A stretch of 8,049 bases of DNA from Pseudomonadota bacterium (GCA_023413605.1 JAEZPL010000446.1:1-8049); one strand, 5' to 3'; counted from the first letter of the stretch, positions 1-6,872 are shown. The notes: generated from the letters alone by a model not told the origin. Made by a program: numbers and translations.

Positions 1-1370
1 TTGTAGGCCTCCTCCAGGATCGTCTGGATGCGCCGGCGCAGCGTCGTGTCGTAGCGGTCGCGCGGCACGTAGACGAGGCAGGAGGCGAAGCGCTCGAACG
101 GGTCCTTGCGCACGAACAGCGCCAGGCGCTGGCGTTCCTGAAGGTGCAGGATGCCGATGGCGATGTCGAACAGCTCCGGCACCTGGATCTGGAACAGCTC
201 GTCGCGCGGGTAGGTCTCCAGGATGTGCAGCAGCGCCTTGCCGTCATGGCCCTGCGGGTCGAAGCCGGCCAGTTCCATCACCTCGGCCACCTTGCGGCGC
301 AGGTACGGAATCTCGCGCGGGCTGCGGTTGTAGGCGACGGAGGTGAACAGACCGGCGACCAGCCGTTCGCCGACGATCCGCCCTTCGGCGTCGAAGCGCT
401 TGATCAGCATGGCGTCCATCGGCACGGCGCGGTGCACCGGCGACGGGCGGTTGCCCTTGGTGACCATCAGGACGCGTGGGTTGCGCAGGAAGTCGCGCAC
501 GTCCGGCGGCAGGGTGGCGTAGTGGCGCAGGCCGTCGAACACCGTGACGGAGTCGTCGCGCAGAATGCCGAGCCCGCTGCCGGGAACCAGCCCCAGCGAC
601 GGCTCGGCGCCGTCGGCGCCGTTCTCGAACCGGTATTCGCGGTAGCCGAGGAAGGTGAAGTGGTCGTCGTCGACCCAATCGAGGAAGGCCTTGGCCTCGT
701 CCACCTCGTCCGCCGGGACGGTGGCGCGGGCGGCGTCGGCGTCCTTCACGGCCTCGCGCACCTGCTCGCGCATGACGCGCCAGTCGGCGACCGCGGCGCG
801 CACGTCGGCCAGCACGCGCTCCAGCCCCTCGCGGGCCTTGGTCAGAGCCTCGCCGTCCGGAACGGCGCCGACCTCCACATGCATGAAGGACTCAGGCGAC
901 GCGTCGGTCGGCGCCGCCGCGCCTTCGTACAGTTCGGTCAACTGGCCGGCGGCGTCGCGCTTCACCCGCACCACCGGGTGGATCACGAGATGCACGGTCA
1001 GGCCCTGGCGGTTCAGCTCCGCCGTGACCGAATCGACCAGGAACGGCATGTCGTCGTTGACGATCTCCACCACCGTTCGGTGGGACTGCCAGCCGTGCTC
1101 CTCGATCCGGGGGTTGTAGACGCGAACCTTTGCCTTTTGCTGGGGCGTCTGGCCCGCCTCGCGCTGCTGGCCCCATTGCCACATGGCCAGCGCAGCGCCG
1201 TAAAGCTGTTCGGCCGGCGCCTGGATGATGTCGTCGGGCGGCACGTTGTCGTAGAATTGCCGTACGAACCGTTCCGCCGGTGCGGCGCGGGTGCGGCCCA
1301 GCCGCTCGCGCACTTGACGCACGACCTCTTCGGTCAGCTCGTCCTTGAGCTGTTCGGCCCTGAGAGCCAT
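1..1370 (-). CDS. NAD-specific glutamate dehydrogenase, large (Bac_GDH) type, N-terminal part, cut by the window edge
   Basis: This gene encodes the N-terminal 456 residues of a large NAD-dependent glutamate dehydrogenase, the cytoplasmic enzyme that oxidatively deaminates glutamate to 2-oxoglutarate and ammonium. Proteins of this class run to about 1,600 residues, so the catalytic Rossmann region lies off the left edge and only the regulatory N-terminal region is visible. The reading frame starts MALRAEQLKDELTEEVVRQV and is open to base 1 without a stop. Residues about 99-135 (VVEIVNDDMPFLVDSV) form the first ACT-like segment typical of the family. Residues 229-245 (FLDWVDDDHFTFLGYRE) and about 418-437 (LFVRKDPFERFASCLVYVPR) are further hallmarks. 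The ATG at 1370 is preceded by AAGGA with an 8-nt spacer. The gene is divergent from the hybrid kinase. Related genes are called gdhB or gdhZ in other bacteria; no symbol is assigned because the catalytic part is unseen. Family assignment is confident. Confidence 0.93.
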   Translation of the reverse strand, partial: MALRAEQLKDELTEEVVRQVRERLGRTRAAPAERFVRQFYDNVPPDDIIQAPAEQLYGAALAMWQWGQQREAGQTPQQKAKVRVYNPRIEEHGWQSHRTVVEIVNDDMPFLVDSVTAELNRQGLTVHLVIHPVVRVKRDAAGQLTELYEGAAAPTDASPESFMHVEVGAVPDGEALTKAREGLERVLADVRAAVADWRVMREQVREAVKDADAARATVPADEVDEAKAFLDWVDDDHFTFLGYREYRFENGADGAEPSLGLVPGSGLGILRDDSVTVFDGLRHYATLPPDVRDFLRNPRVLMVTKGNRPSPVHRAVPMDAMLIKRFDAEGRIVGERLVAGLFTSVAYNRSPREIPYLRRKVAEVMELAGFDPQGHDGKALLHILETYPRDELFQIQVPELFDIAIGILHLQERQRLALFVRKDPFERFASCLVYVPRDRYDTTLRRRIQTILEEAY

Positions 1371-1378
1371 CGCTCCGA

Positions 1379-1383
1379 TCCTT
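1379..1383 (-). promoter_or_regulatory. Ribosome binding site of the glutamate dehydrogenase
   Basis: Read on the minus strand this is AAGGA, 8 nt before the ATG at 1370. It supports that ATG as the start; the protein there already begins in the conserved N-terminal region. Confidence 0.6.
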
Positions 1384-1431
1384 CCCTGTATCCGCGGCGT
1401 TTTCCGCCGTTGTGGGCCAAGGGTAGCCTAT

Positions 1432-1447
1432 TTGCCGACGCTGGCAA
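1432..1447. promoter_or_regulatory. Candidate operator palindrome TTGCC-N6-GGCAA in the divergent intergenic region
   Basis: A perfect 5+5 bp inverted repeat (TTGCC, six bases, GGCAA) lies in the 203-bp space between the glutamate dehydrogenase start (1370) and the kinase start (1574). Read on the minus strand, TTGCCA (1447-1442) sits 16 nt from TACCCT (1425-1420), a weak sigma70-like pair pointing toward the dehydrogenase, so the palindrome would overlap its -35 element. It is not an FNR/FixK box, which would be TTGAT-N4-ATCAA. The palindrome is seen directly; its role as an operator is inference. Confidence 0.28.
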
Positions 1448-1460
1448 CTGGCAGTGGGGC

Positions 1461-1487
1461 TTGGCCGGAATAGTTATAGGATATGCC
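1461..1487 (+). promoter_or_regulatory. Possible promoter of the hybrid kinase (AT-rich island)
   Basis: The stretch TAGTTATAGGATATG (about 1471-1485) is conspicuously AT-rich within GC-rich DNA. It lies about 90-100 nt upstream of the kinase ATG and could hold a -10 element. The nearest -35-like hexamers (CTGGCA at 1448, TTGGCC at 1461) give imperfect matches or spacing, so no exact promoter is claimed. Confidence 0.2.
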
Positions 1488-1573
1488 GTTAGGACGGGTT
1501 GGCGAACCGATCGTGGATGGCCGAGTCTTGCCGGTATCCTGACTTTCGTCGGGTTTTCGAAAGGGGGCTCGGT

Positions 1574-3646
1574 ATGGATATCGCCATCGGGCTTCTGGCT
1601 GCGTCCGCCCTGGCCCTGGCGACGGGGGTGGCGGGATGGCGGCTGGGCGGACGCCGGGCGAGGCCGGCGGGTGCGGAGCCGACCCCGTCGGCGCCCGAAC
1701 CCGCTCTCGAACCCGCTTCCGCAGCCGCAACGGCCGCCGGCTCCCCCAACCCCCGCGAGACGCTGGCCCAGGCGATCCTCGACGCGGCGGTGGACGGCAT
1801 CGTCATCATGGATACGGCGGGCACCGTCCGGTCCATCAACGCGGCGGCGGAGCGAATCTTCGGCTACACGGCGGCGGAGGTGGTCGGCCGCAACGTCAGC
1901 ATGCTGATGCCGGAGCCCTACCGCTCCGCCCACGACGGCTACCTGCGCCACCATCTGGAGACGGGCGAGACGCGCATCATCGGCAAGGGGCGGGAAGTGC
2001 AGGGCCTGCGCAAGGACGGGCACGTCTTCCCCCTGGATCTGGCGGTCGGCAGCGCTCTGGTGGATGGGGAGCGGCTGTTCACCGGCATCGTCCGCGACAT
2101 TTCCGTCCGCAAGGAGACGGAGGAGCGCCTGCGCTACAGCGAGGCGAAGAACCGCGCCATCCTGGAAGCGGCCGTGGACGGCATCATCACCATCGACGAA
2201 CGGGGCCGCATCGAAAGCTTCAACCGCGCGGCGGAACGCATCTTCGGATTCGCCGCGGCGGAGGTGCTGGGCCGCAACGTCAGCATGCTGATGCCGGCAC
2301 CCTACCGGCAGGCGCACGACGGCTATCTCGACAGCTATCTGAAAACCGGGCAGGCGCGCATCATCGGCATCGGGCGCGAGGTGCAGGGACGCCGCAAGGA
2401 CGGGCAGACCTTCCCCATGGATCTGGCGGTGGGCGAAGGCTTTCTCGCCGGGCGCCGCATCTTCGCCGGTACGGTCCGCGACATCACCGAGCGCAAGCAG
2501 GCCGACGCCGAACTGCTGACGGCCAAGGACGAGGCGGAGCGCGCCAGCGTCGCCAAGACCAAGTTCCTGGCCGCGGCCAGCCACGACCTCCGCCAGCCCG
2601 TGCAGTCGCTGGTCTTCTTCACCGCCGCGCTGGCGGCGCAATTGCCCGAGGGCACGACCCGCGGGCTGGTGCGCGACATGGAGGTGGCGGTCGACGCGCT
2701 GAAGATGCTGCTGGACAGCCTGCTGGACGTTTCCAAGCTCGACGCCGGGGTGGTGACGGTGCGGCCGATGGTCTTTCCCATCGACAGCATCCTGGCGACC
2801 ATGCGGGTCAGCTACTCCACGTTGGCGTCGGCCAAGGGGGTGGATCTCACGGTGTTGCCGTGCAGCGCCTTGGTGCGCACCGACCCCGCGCTGTTCGGCC
2901 GCATGATCCAGAACCTTGTGGACAACGCCGTGCGCTACACGGCGCGGGGCCGCATCCTGGTCGGCTGCCGGCGGCGGGGCGACCATCTGCGCGTCGAGGT
3001 TTGGGACACCGGCATCGGCATTCCCGCCGGCCAGACCGAGGAGATTTTCGAGGAGTTCACGCAGGTCGCCAACCCCGAGCGTGACCGCGAGAAGGGGCTG
3101 GGGCTCGGCCTCGCCATCGTGAAGCGGCTGGCCCGGCTGCTCGGCGCCCGGGTGTCGGTGCGGTCGGTGCACGGGCGCGGGTCGGTCTTCTGGGTCGAGG
3201 TGCCGTTGCAGGCCTCCGTCCGCCCGCGCCCGGTGGTCCGGCGCACCGATCCGCCGGCCGGCGAAATCGCGGGGCGCGGCGTGATCGTGCTGATCGACGA
3301 CGAGCCGGTGGGGCTGTCCAGCCTGTGCGCCGTGCTCCAGACCTGGGGGTTCGAGGTCATCGCCGCAGAGTCGGCGGCGGAGGCCATCCGCCTGCTGTCC
3401 GCCCGCGAACGGCCGCCGGCCATGATCCTGGCCGACTACCGCCTGCGCGAAGGGCGCACCGGGACCGAGGCGATCCGCGACGTCTGCGGCCTGTACCACC
3501 GCACCATCCCCAGCATCATCATCACCGGCGACACCGCGCCCGAGCGGATTCGCGAGGCGGAGGCCAGCGGCATCAGCGTGCTTCACAAGCCGGTCACGCC
3601 ACCCGTCCTATTAAGCGCGCTGACGCAAACGATCGGCAGTGCGTGA
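1574..3646 (+). CDS. Membrane-anchored hybrid histidine kinase/response regulator with two FixL-like PAS domains
   Basis: This 690-aa hybrid sensor kinase autophosphorylates on a histidine and carries its own receiver. In order it has: one N-terminal membrane segment (residues 3-22) followed by GGRRAR and a Pro/Ala-rich linker to about 60; PAS1 (about 68-180); PAS2 (about 196-308); a coiled linker; HisKA with H-box SHDLRQP and phospho-acceptor His337; HATPase with N-box N447/N451, G1 DTGIGIP (478-484) and G2 GLGLGL (508-513); and a receiver with acidic pair D575/D576, acceptor D621, T651 and K672. All key residues are present, so it should be active. Both PAS domains match the FixL haem-PAS pattern, with His120/Arg140 and His248/Arg268. 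There is no periplasmic domain, so sensing is cytoplasmic. The ATG at 1574 is chosen because AAAGGGGG precedes it and the membrane segment follows immediately; an in-frame TTG at 1499 lacks these. It is divergent from the dehydrogenase, and no cognate regulator gene lies nearby. Confidence 0.92.
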   Translation: MDIAIGLLAASALALATGVAGWRLGGRRARPAGAEPTPSAPEPALEPASAAATAAGSPNPRETLAQAILDAAVDGIVIMDTAGTVRSINAAAERIFGYTAAEVVGRNVSMLMPEPYRSAHDGYLRHHLETGETRIIGKGREVQGLRKDGHVFPLDLAVGSALVDGERLFTGIVRDISVRKETEERLRYSEAKNRAILEAAVDGIITIDERGRIESFNRAAERIFGFAAAEVLGRNVSMLMPAPYRQAHDGYLDSYLKTGQARIIGIGREVQGRRKDGQTFPMDLAVGEGFLAGRRIFAGTVRDITERKQADAELLTAKDEAERASVAKTKFLAAASHDLRQPVQSLVFFTAALAAQLPEGTTRGLVRDMEVAVDALKMLLDSLLDVSKLDAGVVTVRPMVFPIDSILATMRVSYSTLASAKGVDLTVLPCSALVRTDPALFGRMIQNLVDNAVRYTARGRILVGCRRRGDHLRVEVWDTGIGIPAGQTEEIFEEFTQVANPERDREKGLGLGLAIVKRLARLLGARVSVRSVHGRGSVFWVEVPLQASVRPRPVVRRTDPPAGEIAGRGVIVLIDDEPVGLSSLCAVLQTWGFEVIAAESAAEAIRLLSARERPPAMILADYRLREGRTGTEAIRDVCGLYHRTIPSIIITGDTAPERIREAEASGISVLHKPVTPPVLLSALTQTIGSA
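1775..2113 (+). repeat. PAS repeat unit 1 of an intragenic duplication
   Basis: Residues 68-180 of the kinase form the first of two direct repeats with a 384-bp (128-codon) period. Within it, 28 bp at 1886-1913 (encoding the GRNVSMLMP block) recur without a mismatch at 2270-2297. The haem-ligand-equivalent histidine is residue 120, in HDGYL. Confidence 0.85.
2159..2497 (+). repeat. PAS repeat unit 2 of an intragenic duplication
   Basis: Residues 196-308 of the kinase form the second copy, 384 bp downstream of the first. Shared blocks include AAERIFG, GRNVSMLMP, AHDGYL, RIIG.GREVQG.RKDG and FP.DLAVG. The haem-ligand-equivalent histidine is residue 248. The first copy has Lys138 where this one has Ile266, a position that is hydrophobic in FixL's haem pocket. 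Confidence 0.85.
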
Positions 3647-3693
3647 ACGGCCACCTGCGCGCTGCGCCTGCCCTGATCACGGGCGACCGGGCT

Positions 3694-3723
3694 ATTCGGA
3701 AGCCACCCGAATCGGTGCGGGTG
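3694..3723. other. Two overlapping, mutually exclusive small hairpins after the kinase gene
   Basis: ATTCGG (3694-3699) pairs with CCGAAT (3707-3712), and CACCCG (3704-3709) pairs with CGGGTG (3718-3723). The arms overlap, so only one can form at a time. No T-run follows, so a canonical intrinsic terminator for the kinase is not seen. Short 6-bp pairs in GC-rich DNA can arise by chance. Confidence 0.25.
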
Positions 3724-3804
3724 TGCCGGCGATGCTTTGCGTTTGAAGGGTGTGGGGTCTTCCGAAAAACCCTCAATCGCAAGAACTATTTTTCATGCAT
3801 TCCC

Positions 3805-3837
3805 GTGTTGATTGCGGCATAAATACTGCGGCAACAC
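3805..3837. promoter_or_regulatory. Inverted repeat GTGTTG...CAACAC with internal TGCGGCA repeats upstream of the first Bug gene
   Basis: GTGTTG (3805-3810) and CAACAC (3832-3837) form a perfect 6-bp inverted repeat. It encloses the AT-rich CATAAATACT and two direct copies of TGCGGCA (3813-3819 and 3827-3833). It lies about 90-120 nt upstream of the ATG at 3925, in the only AT-rich part of this gap, so it is the most likely promoter/operator area for that gene. No confident -35/-10 pair could be set. A further 7-bp hairpin, TTGCGGC/GCCGCAA, is at 3874-3889. The rest of the 278-bp gap (3647-3924) shows nothing recognisable. Confidence 0.3.
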
Positions 3838-3924
3838 TAAAGCCGTGTTTCCATCGAAGAACAAACGTCGCTGTTGCGGCCCGCCGCAAGCCGGACCGTT
3901 CGGCAGCCTTGGCGGAGCGGATTG

Positions 3925-4908
3925 ATGAAAGCCAGAAGACTTCTCAGCACCCTGTTCACCTCCTGCGCCCTGTTGCTGGGGGCATCCCTGGGCTCTCCGG
4001 CCGTGCAGGCGGCCTATCCGGAGAAGATCATCACCATGGTCGTCGCTTACGGTGCCGGCGGGTCAACCGACGTGACCGCGCGCATGCTGGCTCCCTACAT
4101 CGAAAAGCATCTGGGGGACGGGGCGCGCATCGTCGTGATGAACCGGCCGGGCGCCGGCGGAGAGATCGGTTTCGCGGCCATCGCGGACGCGGCGCCGGAC
4201 GGCTACACCATCGGCTTCATCAACACGCCCAACGTCGTCACCATTCCCATCGAGCGGAACGCCCGCTTCTCGCTCGACCGCCTCGACCCGCTGTACAACA
4301 TCGTGGACGATCCGGGCATCATGACCGTCCACGCGGACAGCCCCTACAAGACGCTGGCCGATCTGGTGGAACATGCCAGGGCCAACCCGAACACCATCAC
4401 GGTGGGATCCACCGGCGTGGGGTCGGACGACCATCTGGCCATGCTTCTGATGCAGCGGCAGGCGAACGCCCGCTTCACCCACGTTCCGTTTCCCGGAAGT
4501 GCCGAGAATTACCGGTCGATGCTGGGCCGCCACACGCAGGTCTGCGGCCAGAACCTGGGTGAAGGGCTGCGCGGCAAGGCCGGCGGCGATGCGATCCGCA
4601 TCCTGGGGGTGATGAGCAAGGAGCGCTGGAGCATGGCGCCCGACCTGCCGACCTTCAAGGAACTGGGCTTCGACTACACCATGGCCTCGCTGCGCGGGCT
4701 CGGCGCGCCGAAGGGCCTGCCCCCGGACGTCCGCGCCAAGCTGGTCGAGGCGATTTCCAAGGCGGCCAACGACCCCGAGTTCCAGAGCAAGGCCGCCGAA
4801 TCCTTCCAGCCGCTGCGTCTGCTGAGCGCCGACGCCTTCGCCGCGGAGCTGCAGCAGCTGGACGTCGAGTTCCGCTCGCTGTGGAAGGAGTTCCCCTGGC
4901 TGAAATAG
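3925..4908 (+). CDS. Bug/TctC-family tripartite tricarboxylate transporter substrate-binding protein (copy 1)
   Basis: This 327-aa secreted protein belongs to the Bug/TctC family of periplasmic binding proteins, which capture small carboxylates and related solutes for TctAB-type permeases and in some cases act as sensors. A Sec signal peptide is clear: basic MKARR, a hydrophobic core, then AVQA with predicted cleavage before AYPEK (residue 30). Family features follow: ITMVVAYGAGGSTDVTAR near the mature N-terminus, NRPGAGGEIG, APDGYTIG, the VGSTGVGSDDHLA segment, and GLGAPKGLPPDVR toward the C-terminus. Length is normal. The start at 3925 has GGAG 7 nt upstream and begins directly at the signal peptide; the in-frame 51-nt extension to 3874 would bury it. 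No TctA/TctB genes are in view. It converges on the chemoreceptor gene and is about 70% identical (hand alignment of mature parts) to the Bug protein at 6873-7844. A cysteine (TQVCGQNLGEG) is absent from that copy. Substrate unknown. Confidence 0.94.
   Translation: MKARRLLSTLFTSCALLLGASLGSPAVQAAYPEKIITMVVAYGAGGSTDVTARMLAPYIEKHLGDGARIVVMNRPGAGGEIGFAAIADAAPDGYTIGFINTPNVVTIPIERNARFSLDRLDPLYNIVDDPGIMTVHADSPYKTLADLVEHARANPNTITVGSTGVGSDDHLAMLLMQRQANARFTHVPFPGSAENYRSMLGRHTQVCGQNLGEGLRGKAGGDAIRILGVMSKERWSMAPDLPTFKELGFDYTMASLRGLGAPKGLPPDVRAKLVEAISKAANDPEFQSKAAESFQPLRLLSADAFAAELQQLDVEFRSLWKEFPWLK
4078..4122 (+). repeat. 45-bp identity tract, arm A of an inverted repeat between the two Bug genes
   Basis: These 45 bp, starting GCGCGCATGCTGGCTC and encoding ARMLAPYIEKHLGDG, recur without a mismatch in inverse orientation at 7662-7706 inside the second Bug gene. 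Other perfect shared runs are 23 bp (4372-4394 with 7390-7412) and 24 bp (4705-4728 with 7059-7082). Confidence 0.95.
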
Positions 4909-4938
4909 CCGGCCGGGGCCGCGCGAACGGTGCCGGCG

Positions 4939-4977
4939 AAAATGGCCTCTCTCCCCACCGGGAGAGAGGCCATTTTT
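4939..4977. terminator. Bidirectional intrinsic terminator between the converging Bug and chemoreceptor genes
   Basis: A 17-bp perfect stem (4939-4955 with 4960-4976) with a 4-nt CACC loop is flanked by AAAA on one side and TTTTT on the other. It lies 30 nt past the stop of the first Bug gene and about 80 nt past the stop of the chemoreceptor read on the other strand. The T-run is present in either reading direction (5 T on plus, 4 T on minus), so it should end transcription from both sides. Confidence 0.92.
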
Positions 4978-4978
4978 G

Positions 4979-5026
4979 ATTCAGGCAACTTTCGTTTCAG
5001 GCAACTTTCGTTTCAGGCGGTTTTCG
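4979..5026. repeat. Three tandem copies of a 16-bp unit
   Basis: The unit TTTCAGGCAACTTTCG is repeated head to tail at 4979-4994 (one mismatch at the first base), 4995-5010 and 5011-5026 (three changes in the middle). It sits between the shared terminator and the stop codon of the chemoreceptor. No function is evident; replication slippage is the simplest origin. Confidence 0.8.
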
Positions 5027-5055
5027 GTTCGGGGGCCCGGCGGCGCCGACGCGCC

Positions 5056-6753
5056 CTACGCGGCGGTGATGCGGGTGATGAAGGCCTCGATCTCGGTGTC
5101 GAGCTTGTTGAAGCTGCGCGACAGCTCCTCGGTGGTGGTCTGGACGGTGCCGGCGGAATGGCCGGTCGTCTCGGCCGCCTGCTGCACCTGGCGCATCTCC
5201 TGAAGCACGGCCATGGTGTCGGTGGCGGCGCGTTGCGACCGTTCGCTGATGTCGCGGGTCGCGGCTTCCTGCTCCTCGACCGCGGCGGCGACGGTGTTGA
5301 GCGACGAGTCCACCTGCCGGATCGTGGTGACGATGGCCCGGATGGCGTTGACCGCCGCCGTGGTCGCCGCCTGGACCGCCGCGATTTCCGAACCGATCTC
5401 GTCCGTCGCCTTGGCGGTCTGGTTGGCGAGGCTTTTCACCTCGCTGGCAACCACGGCGAAGCCCTTGCCGGCCTCGCCCGCGCGGGCGGCCTCGATGGTC
5501 GCGTTCAGCGCCAGCAGGTTCGTCTGGCCGGCGATGCTGTTGATGAGGCCGACGACCTCCTCGATCTTGCGGCTGGCCTCGCTGAGGCCCTGGACGATGG
5601 TGTCCGTCCGCGCGGCCTCCTCCACCGCACCGCGCGCGAGCTGGGTGGATTGGGAAATGGAGCGGGTGATTTCGTCGATGGAGGCGCGAAGCTGTTCCGC
5701 GCCGGCGGCGACGCTTTCCACCTCGCTGGTCGCTTCCTGGACGGAGTGGGCGGCCGAGTCGCTGTGGTGGCTGGTCTGGCGGGCGTTCTCCAGCATCACG
5801 TTCGCCTCGCCGCGCATCGAATCGGCGGACCGCACCACATCGCCCATCACCGCCTTGACCGAAGCCTCCAGGTCGGCGGCCAGCGTTCTCATGGCCCGGC
5901 GCTGGTCCTCCACGGCGCGGGCGCGCAGGCTTTCCTGCTCGCGCGACAGTTCCTGCACGCGCATCGCGTTGTCCTTGAACACGCGGACGGTGCGGGCCAT
6001 CTGGCCGATCTCGTCGCCCCGCTCGGCGGCCGGAACGTCCTGGTCGAGCCTGCCCTCGGCCAGCCGCTCCATCACGCCGGTCAGGCGCACGATCGGACGC
6101 GCGATGTTGAAGCCGATGAACAGCGAGACGCCGACCGTGATCAGCAGAGCCAATCCCGCCGCGATGACGAAGGCCCGGGTGGCCGTGTCCACCGTCGCGT
6201 TCACCTCGGCGTAGGCGTTGGACGACTGCTGGCGCTGATAGGCCAGATAGTCGCGCGACGTGGCGTGCAGGCGCCCGTAGGCGGACTGGACCTCCTGCAG
6301 GAAGTCGAGCGGATCGACGCCCATCTTCAACAGGTCGAGAAAGCTGGTCACCTTGGCCTGGTAGGCTCCGCTTTCACTGCCGAATCGCTGAAGCAGCTTG
6401 TCCTCGTCCTCGGTGGCCGCCGGCTGTTGCTTCAGCTGGTCGGACTGACCCTTCAGCTTGGACAGCTGAGCGGTCAGGGCCTTCGCCTCCTCTTCGATTG
6501 CTTTCGGCGAGGCGTTGGCCGTGCTCAGTATGACCGTTCGGTAGAGGGCGGCGTGGGCCACCGTCAGGGTATCGGTGAGGTTCTGGACCTCCGCTTCCCG
6601 CGTGAACGATCGGTTGAACAGCGTATCCAGGAGACGCGACTGTTCCGTGATGGCCGAACCGCCCAGCAGGGCGATCACCAGCATGCCGATGATCGCGGTG
6701 GCCGCCGGAATCCCCATCTTGGTCGGGATATGAAGGTGGTTGAGGATCGTCAT
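5056..6753 (-). CDS. Methyl-accepting chemotaxis protein with a periplasmic four-helix-bundle type sensor region
   Basis: This 565-aa inner-membrane chemoreceptor controls CheA/CheW signalling to the flagellar motor. TM1 spans about 14-34 (IPAATAIIGMLVIALLGG). A mostly helical periplasmic region of about 155 residues (36-192) fits a 4HB_MCP-type sensor. TM2 is about 194-215 (AFVIAAGLALLITVGVSLF). HAMP follows at about 216-268 (NIARP...GDEIGQMARTVRVF), then a long coiled coil. The highly conserved hairpin tip is at about 399-440 (INSIAGQTNLLALNATIEAA, then RAGEAGKGFAVVASEVK). The protein ends ITAA, with no NWETF-like CheR/CheB tethering pentapeptide. The ATG at 6753 has AGGTG 4 nt upstream; an in-frame ATG 12 codons later lacks a ribosome site. 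It lies 119 nt downstream of the second Bug gene on the same strand, so co-transcription is possible. It converges with the first Bug gene at a shared terminator. The ligand cannot be read from the sequence. Confidence 0.94.
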   Translation of the reverse strand: MTILNHLHIPTKMGIPAATAIIGMLVIALLGGSAITEQSRLLDTLFNRSFTREAEVQNLTDTLTVAHAALYRTVILSTANASPKAIEEEAKALTAQLSKLKGQSDQLKQQPAATEDEDKLLQRFGSESGAYQAKVTSFLDLLKMGVDPLDFLQEVQSAYGRLHATSRDYLAYQRQQSSNAYAEVNATVDTATRAFVIAAGLALLITVGVSLFIGFNIARPIVRLTGVMERLAEGRLDQDVPAAERGDEIGQMARTVRVFKDNAMRVQELSREQESLRARAVEDQRRAMRTLAADLEASVKAVMGDVVRSADSMRGEANVMLENARQTSHHSDSAAHSVQEATSEVESVAAGAEQLRASIDEITRSISQSTQLARGAVEEAARTDTIVQGLSEASRKIEEVVGLINSIAGQTNLLALNATIEAARAGEAGKGFAVVASEVKSLANQTAKATDEIGSEIAAVQAATTAAVNAIRAIVTTIRQVDSSLNTVAAAVEEQEAATRDISERSQRAATDTMAVLQEMRQVQQAAETTGHSAGTVQTTTEELSRSFNKLDTEIEAFITRITAA

Positions 6754-6812
6754 GGTACACCTGCATCAAACCCTGCCCGGGGAAGGAATCCGCCTGGGCA
6801 GCGGAGGAGGAA

Positions 6813-6839
6813 CCGGCTCCGCCCCCGGCGCGGGGCCGG
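6813..6839. other. GC-rich compound hairpin between the second Bug gene and the chemoreceptor gene
   Basis: Outer arms CCGGC (6813-6817) and GCCGG (6835-6839) enclose an inner hairpin CCCCG-GCG-CGGGG (6823-6835); the arms overlap by one base. There is no T-run on either strand, so it is not a standard terminator. It could stabilise or process a shared Bug/MCP transcript, or be a chance product of very high GC. The remainder of this 119-bp gap shows nothing recognisable. Confidence 0.22.
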
Positions 6840-6872
6840 ACGCGGGCGCTGATACGCGTTGTTTCCCGGCGG

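Noticed and set aside
1448..1466. Possible sigma54 promoter (CTGGCAG...CTTGGCC)
   Set aside because: The spacing between the GG and GC elements does not fit the required -24/-12 geometry.
1499..1573. Alternative 25-codon N-terminal extension of the kinase from a TTG
   Set aside because: No ribosome binding site is seen before the TTG, and the extension is a polar stretch ahead of the membrane anchor. The ATG at 1574 has a strong AAAGGGGG site.
144..1907. Long plus-strand open frame of 587 codons
   Set aside because: It is antisense to the glutamate dehydrogenase and overlaps the kinase start; the product is low-complexity Arg/Gly/His-rich with no recognisable domain, as expected opposite a GC-rich gene.
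1334..3586. Minus-strand open frame of 750 codons
   Set aside because: It lies antisense to the hybrid kinase, whose frame carries every expected kinase motif. The antisense product is His/Arg/Ala-rich without domains.
3874..3924. 17-codon extension of the first Bug protein
   Set aside because: It would place Arg-rich residues before a complete signal peptide, and GGAG is well spaced for the ATG at 3925.
4939..5026. Possible CRISPR or attachment site suggested by palindrome plus direct repeats
   Set aside because: There are no spacers between the 16-bp repeats, no cas or integrase genes, and the palindrome has the A/T flanks of an ordinary bidirectional terminator.
4930..6852. Plus-strand open frame of 640 codons opposite the chemoreceptor
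   Set aside because: The minus-strand frame is an unmistakable chemoreceptor; the plus-strand product is His/Arg/Gly-rich with no domain.
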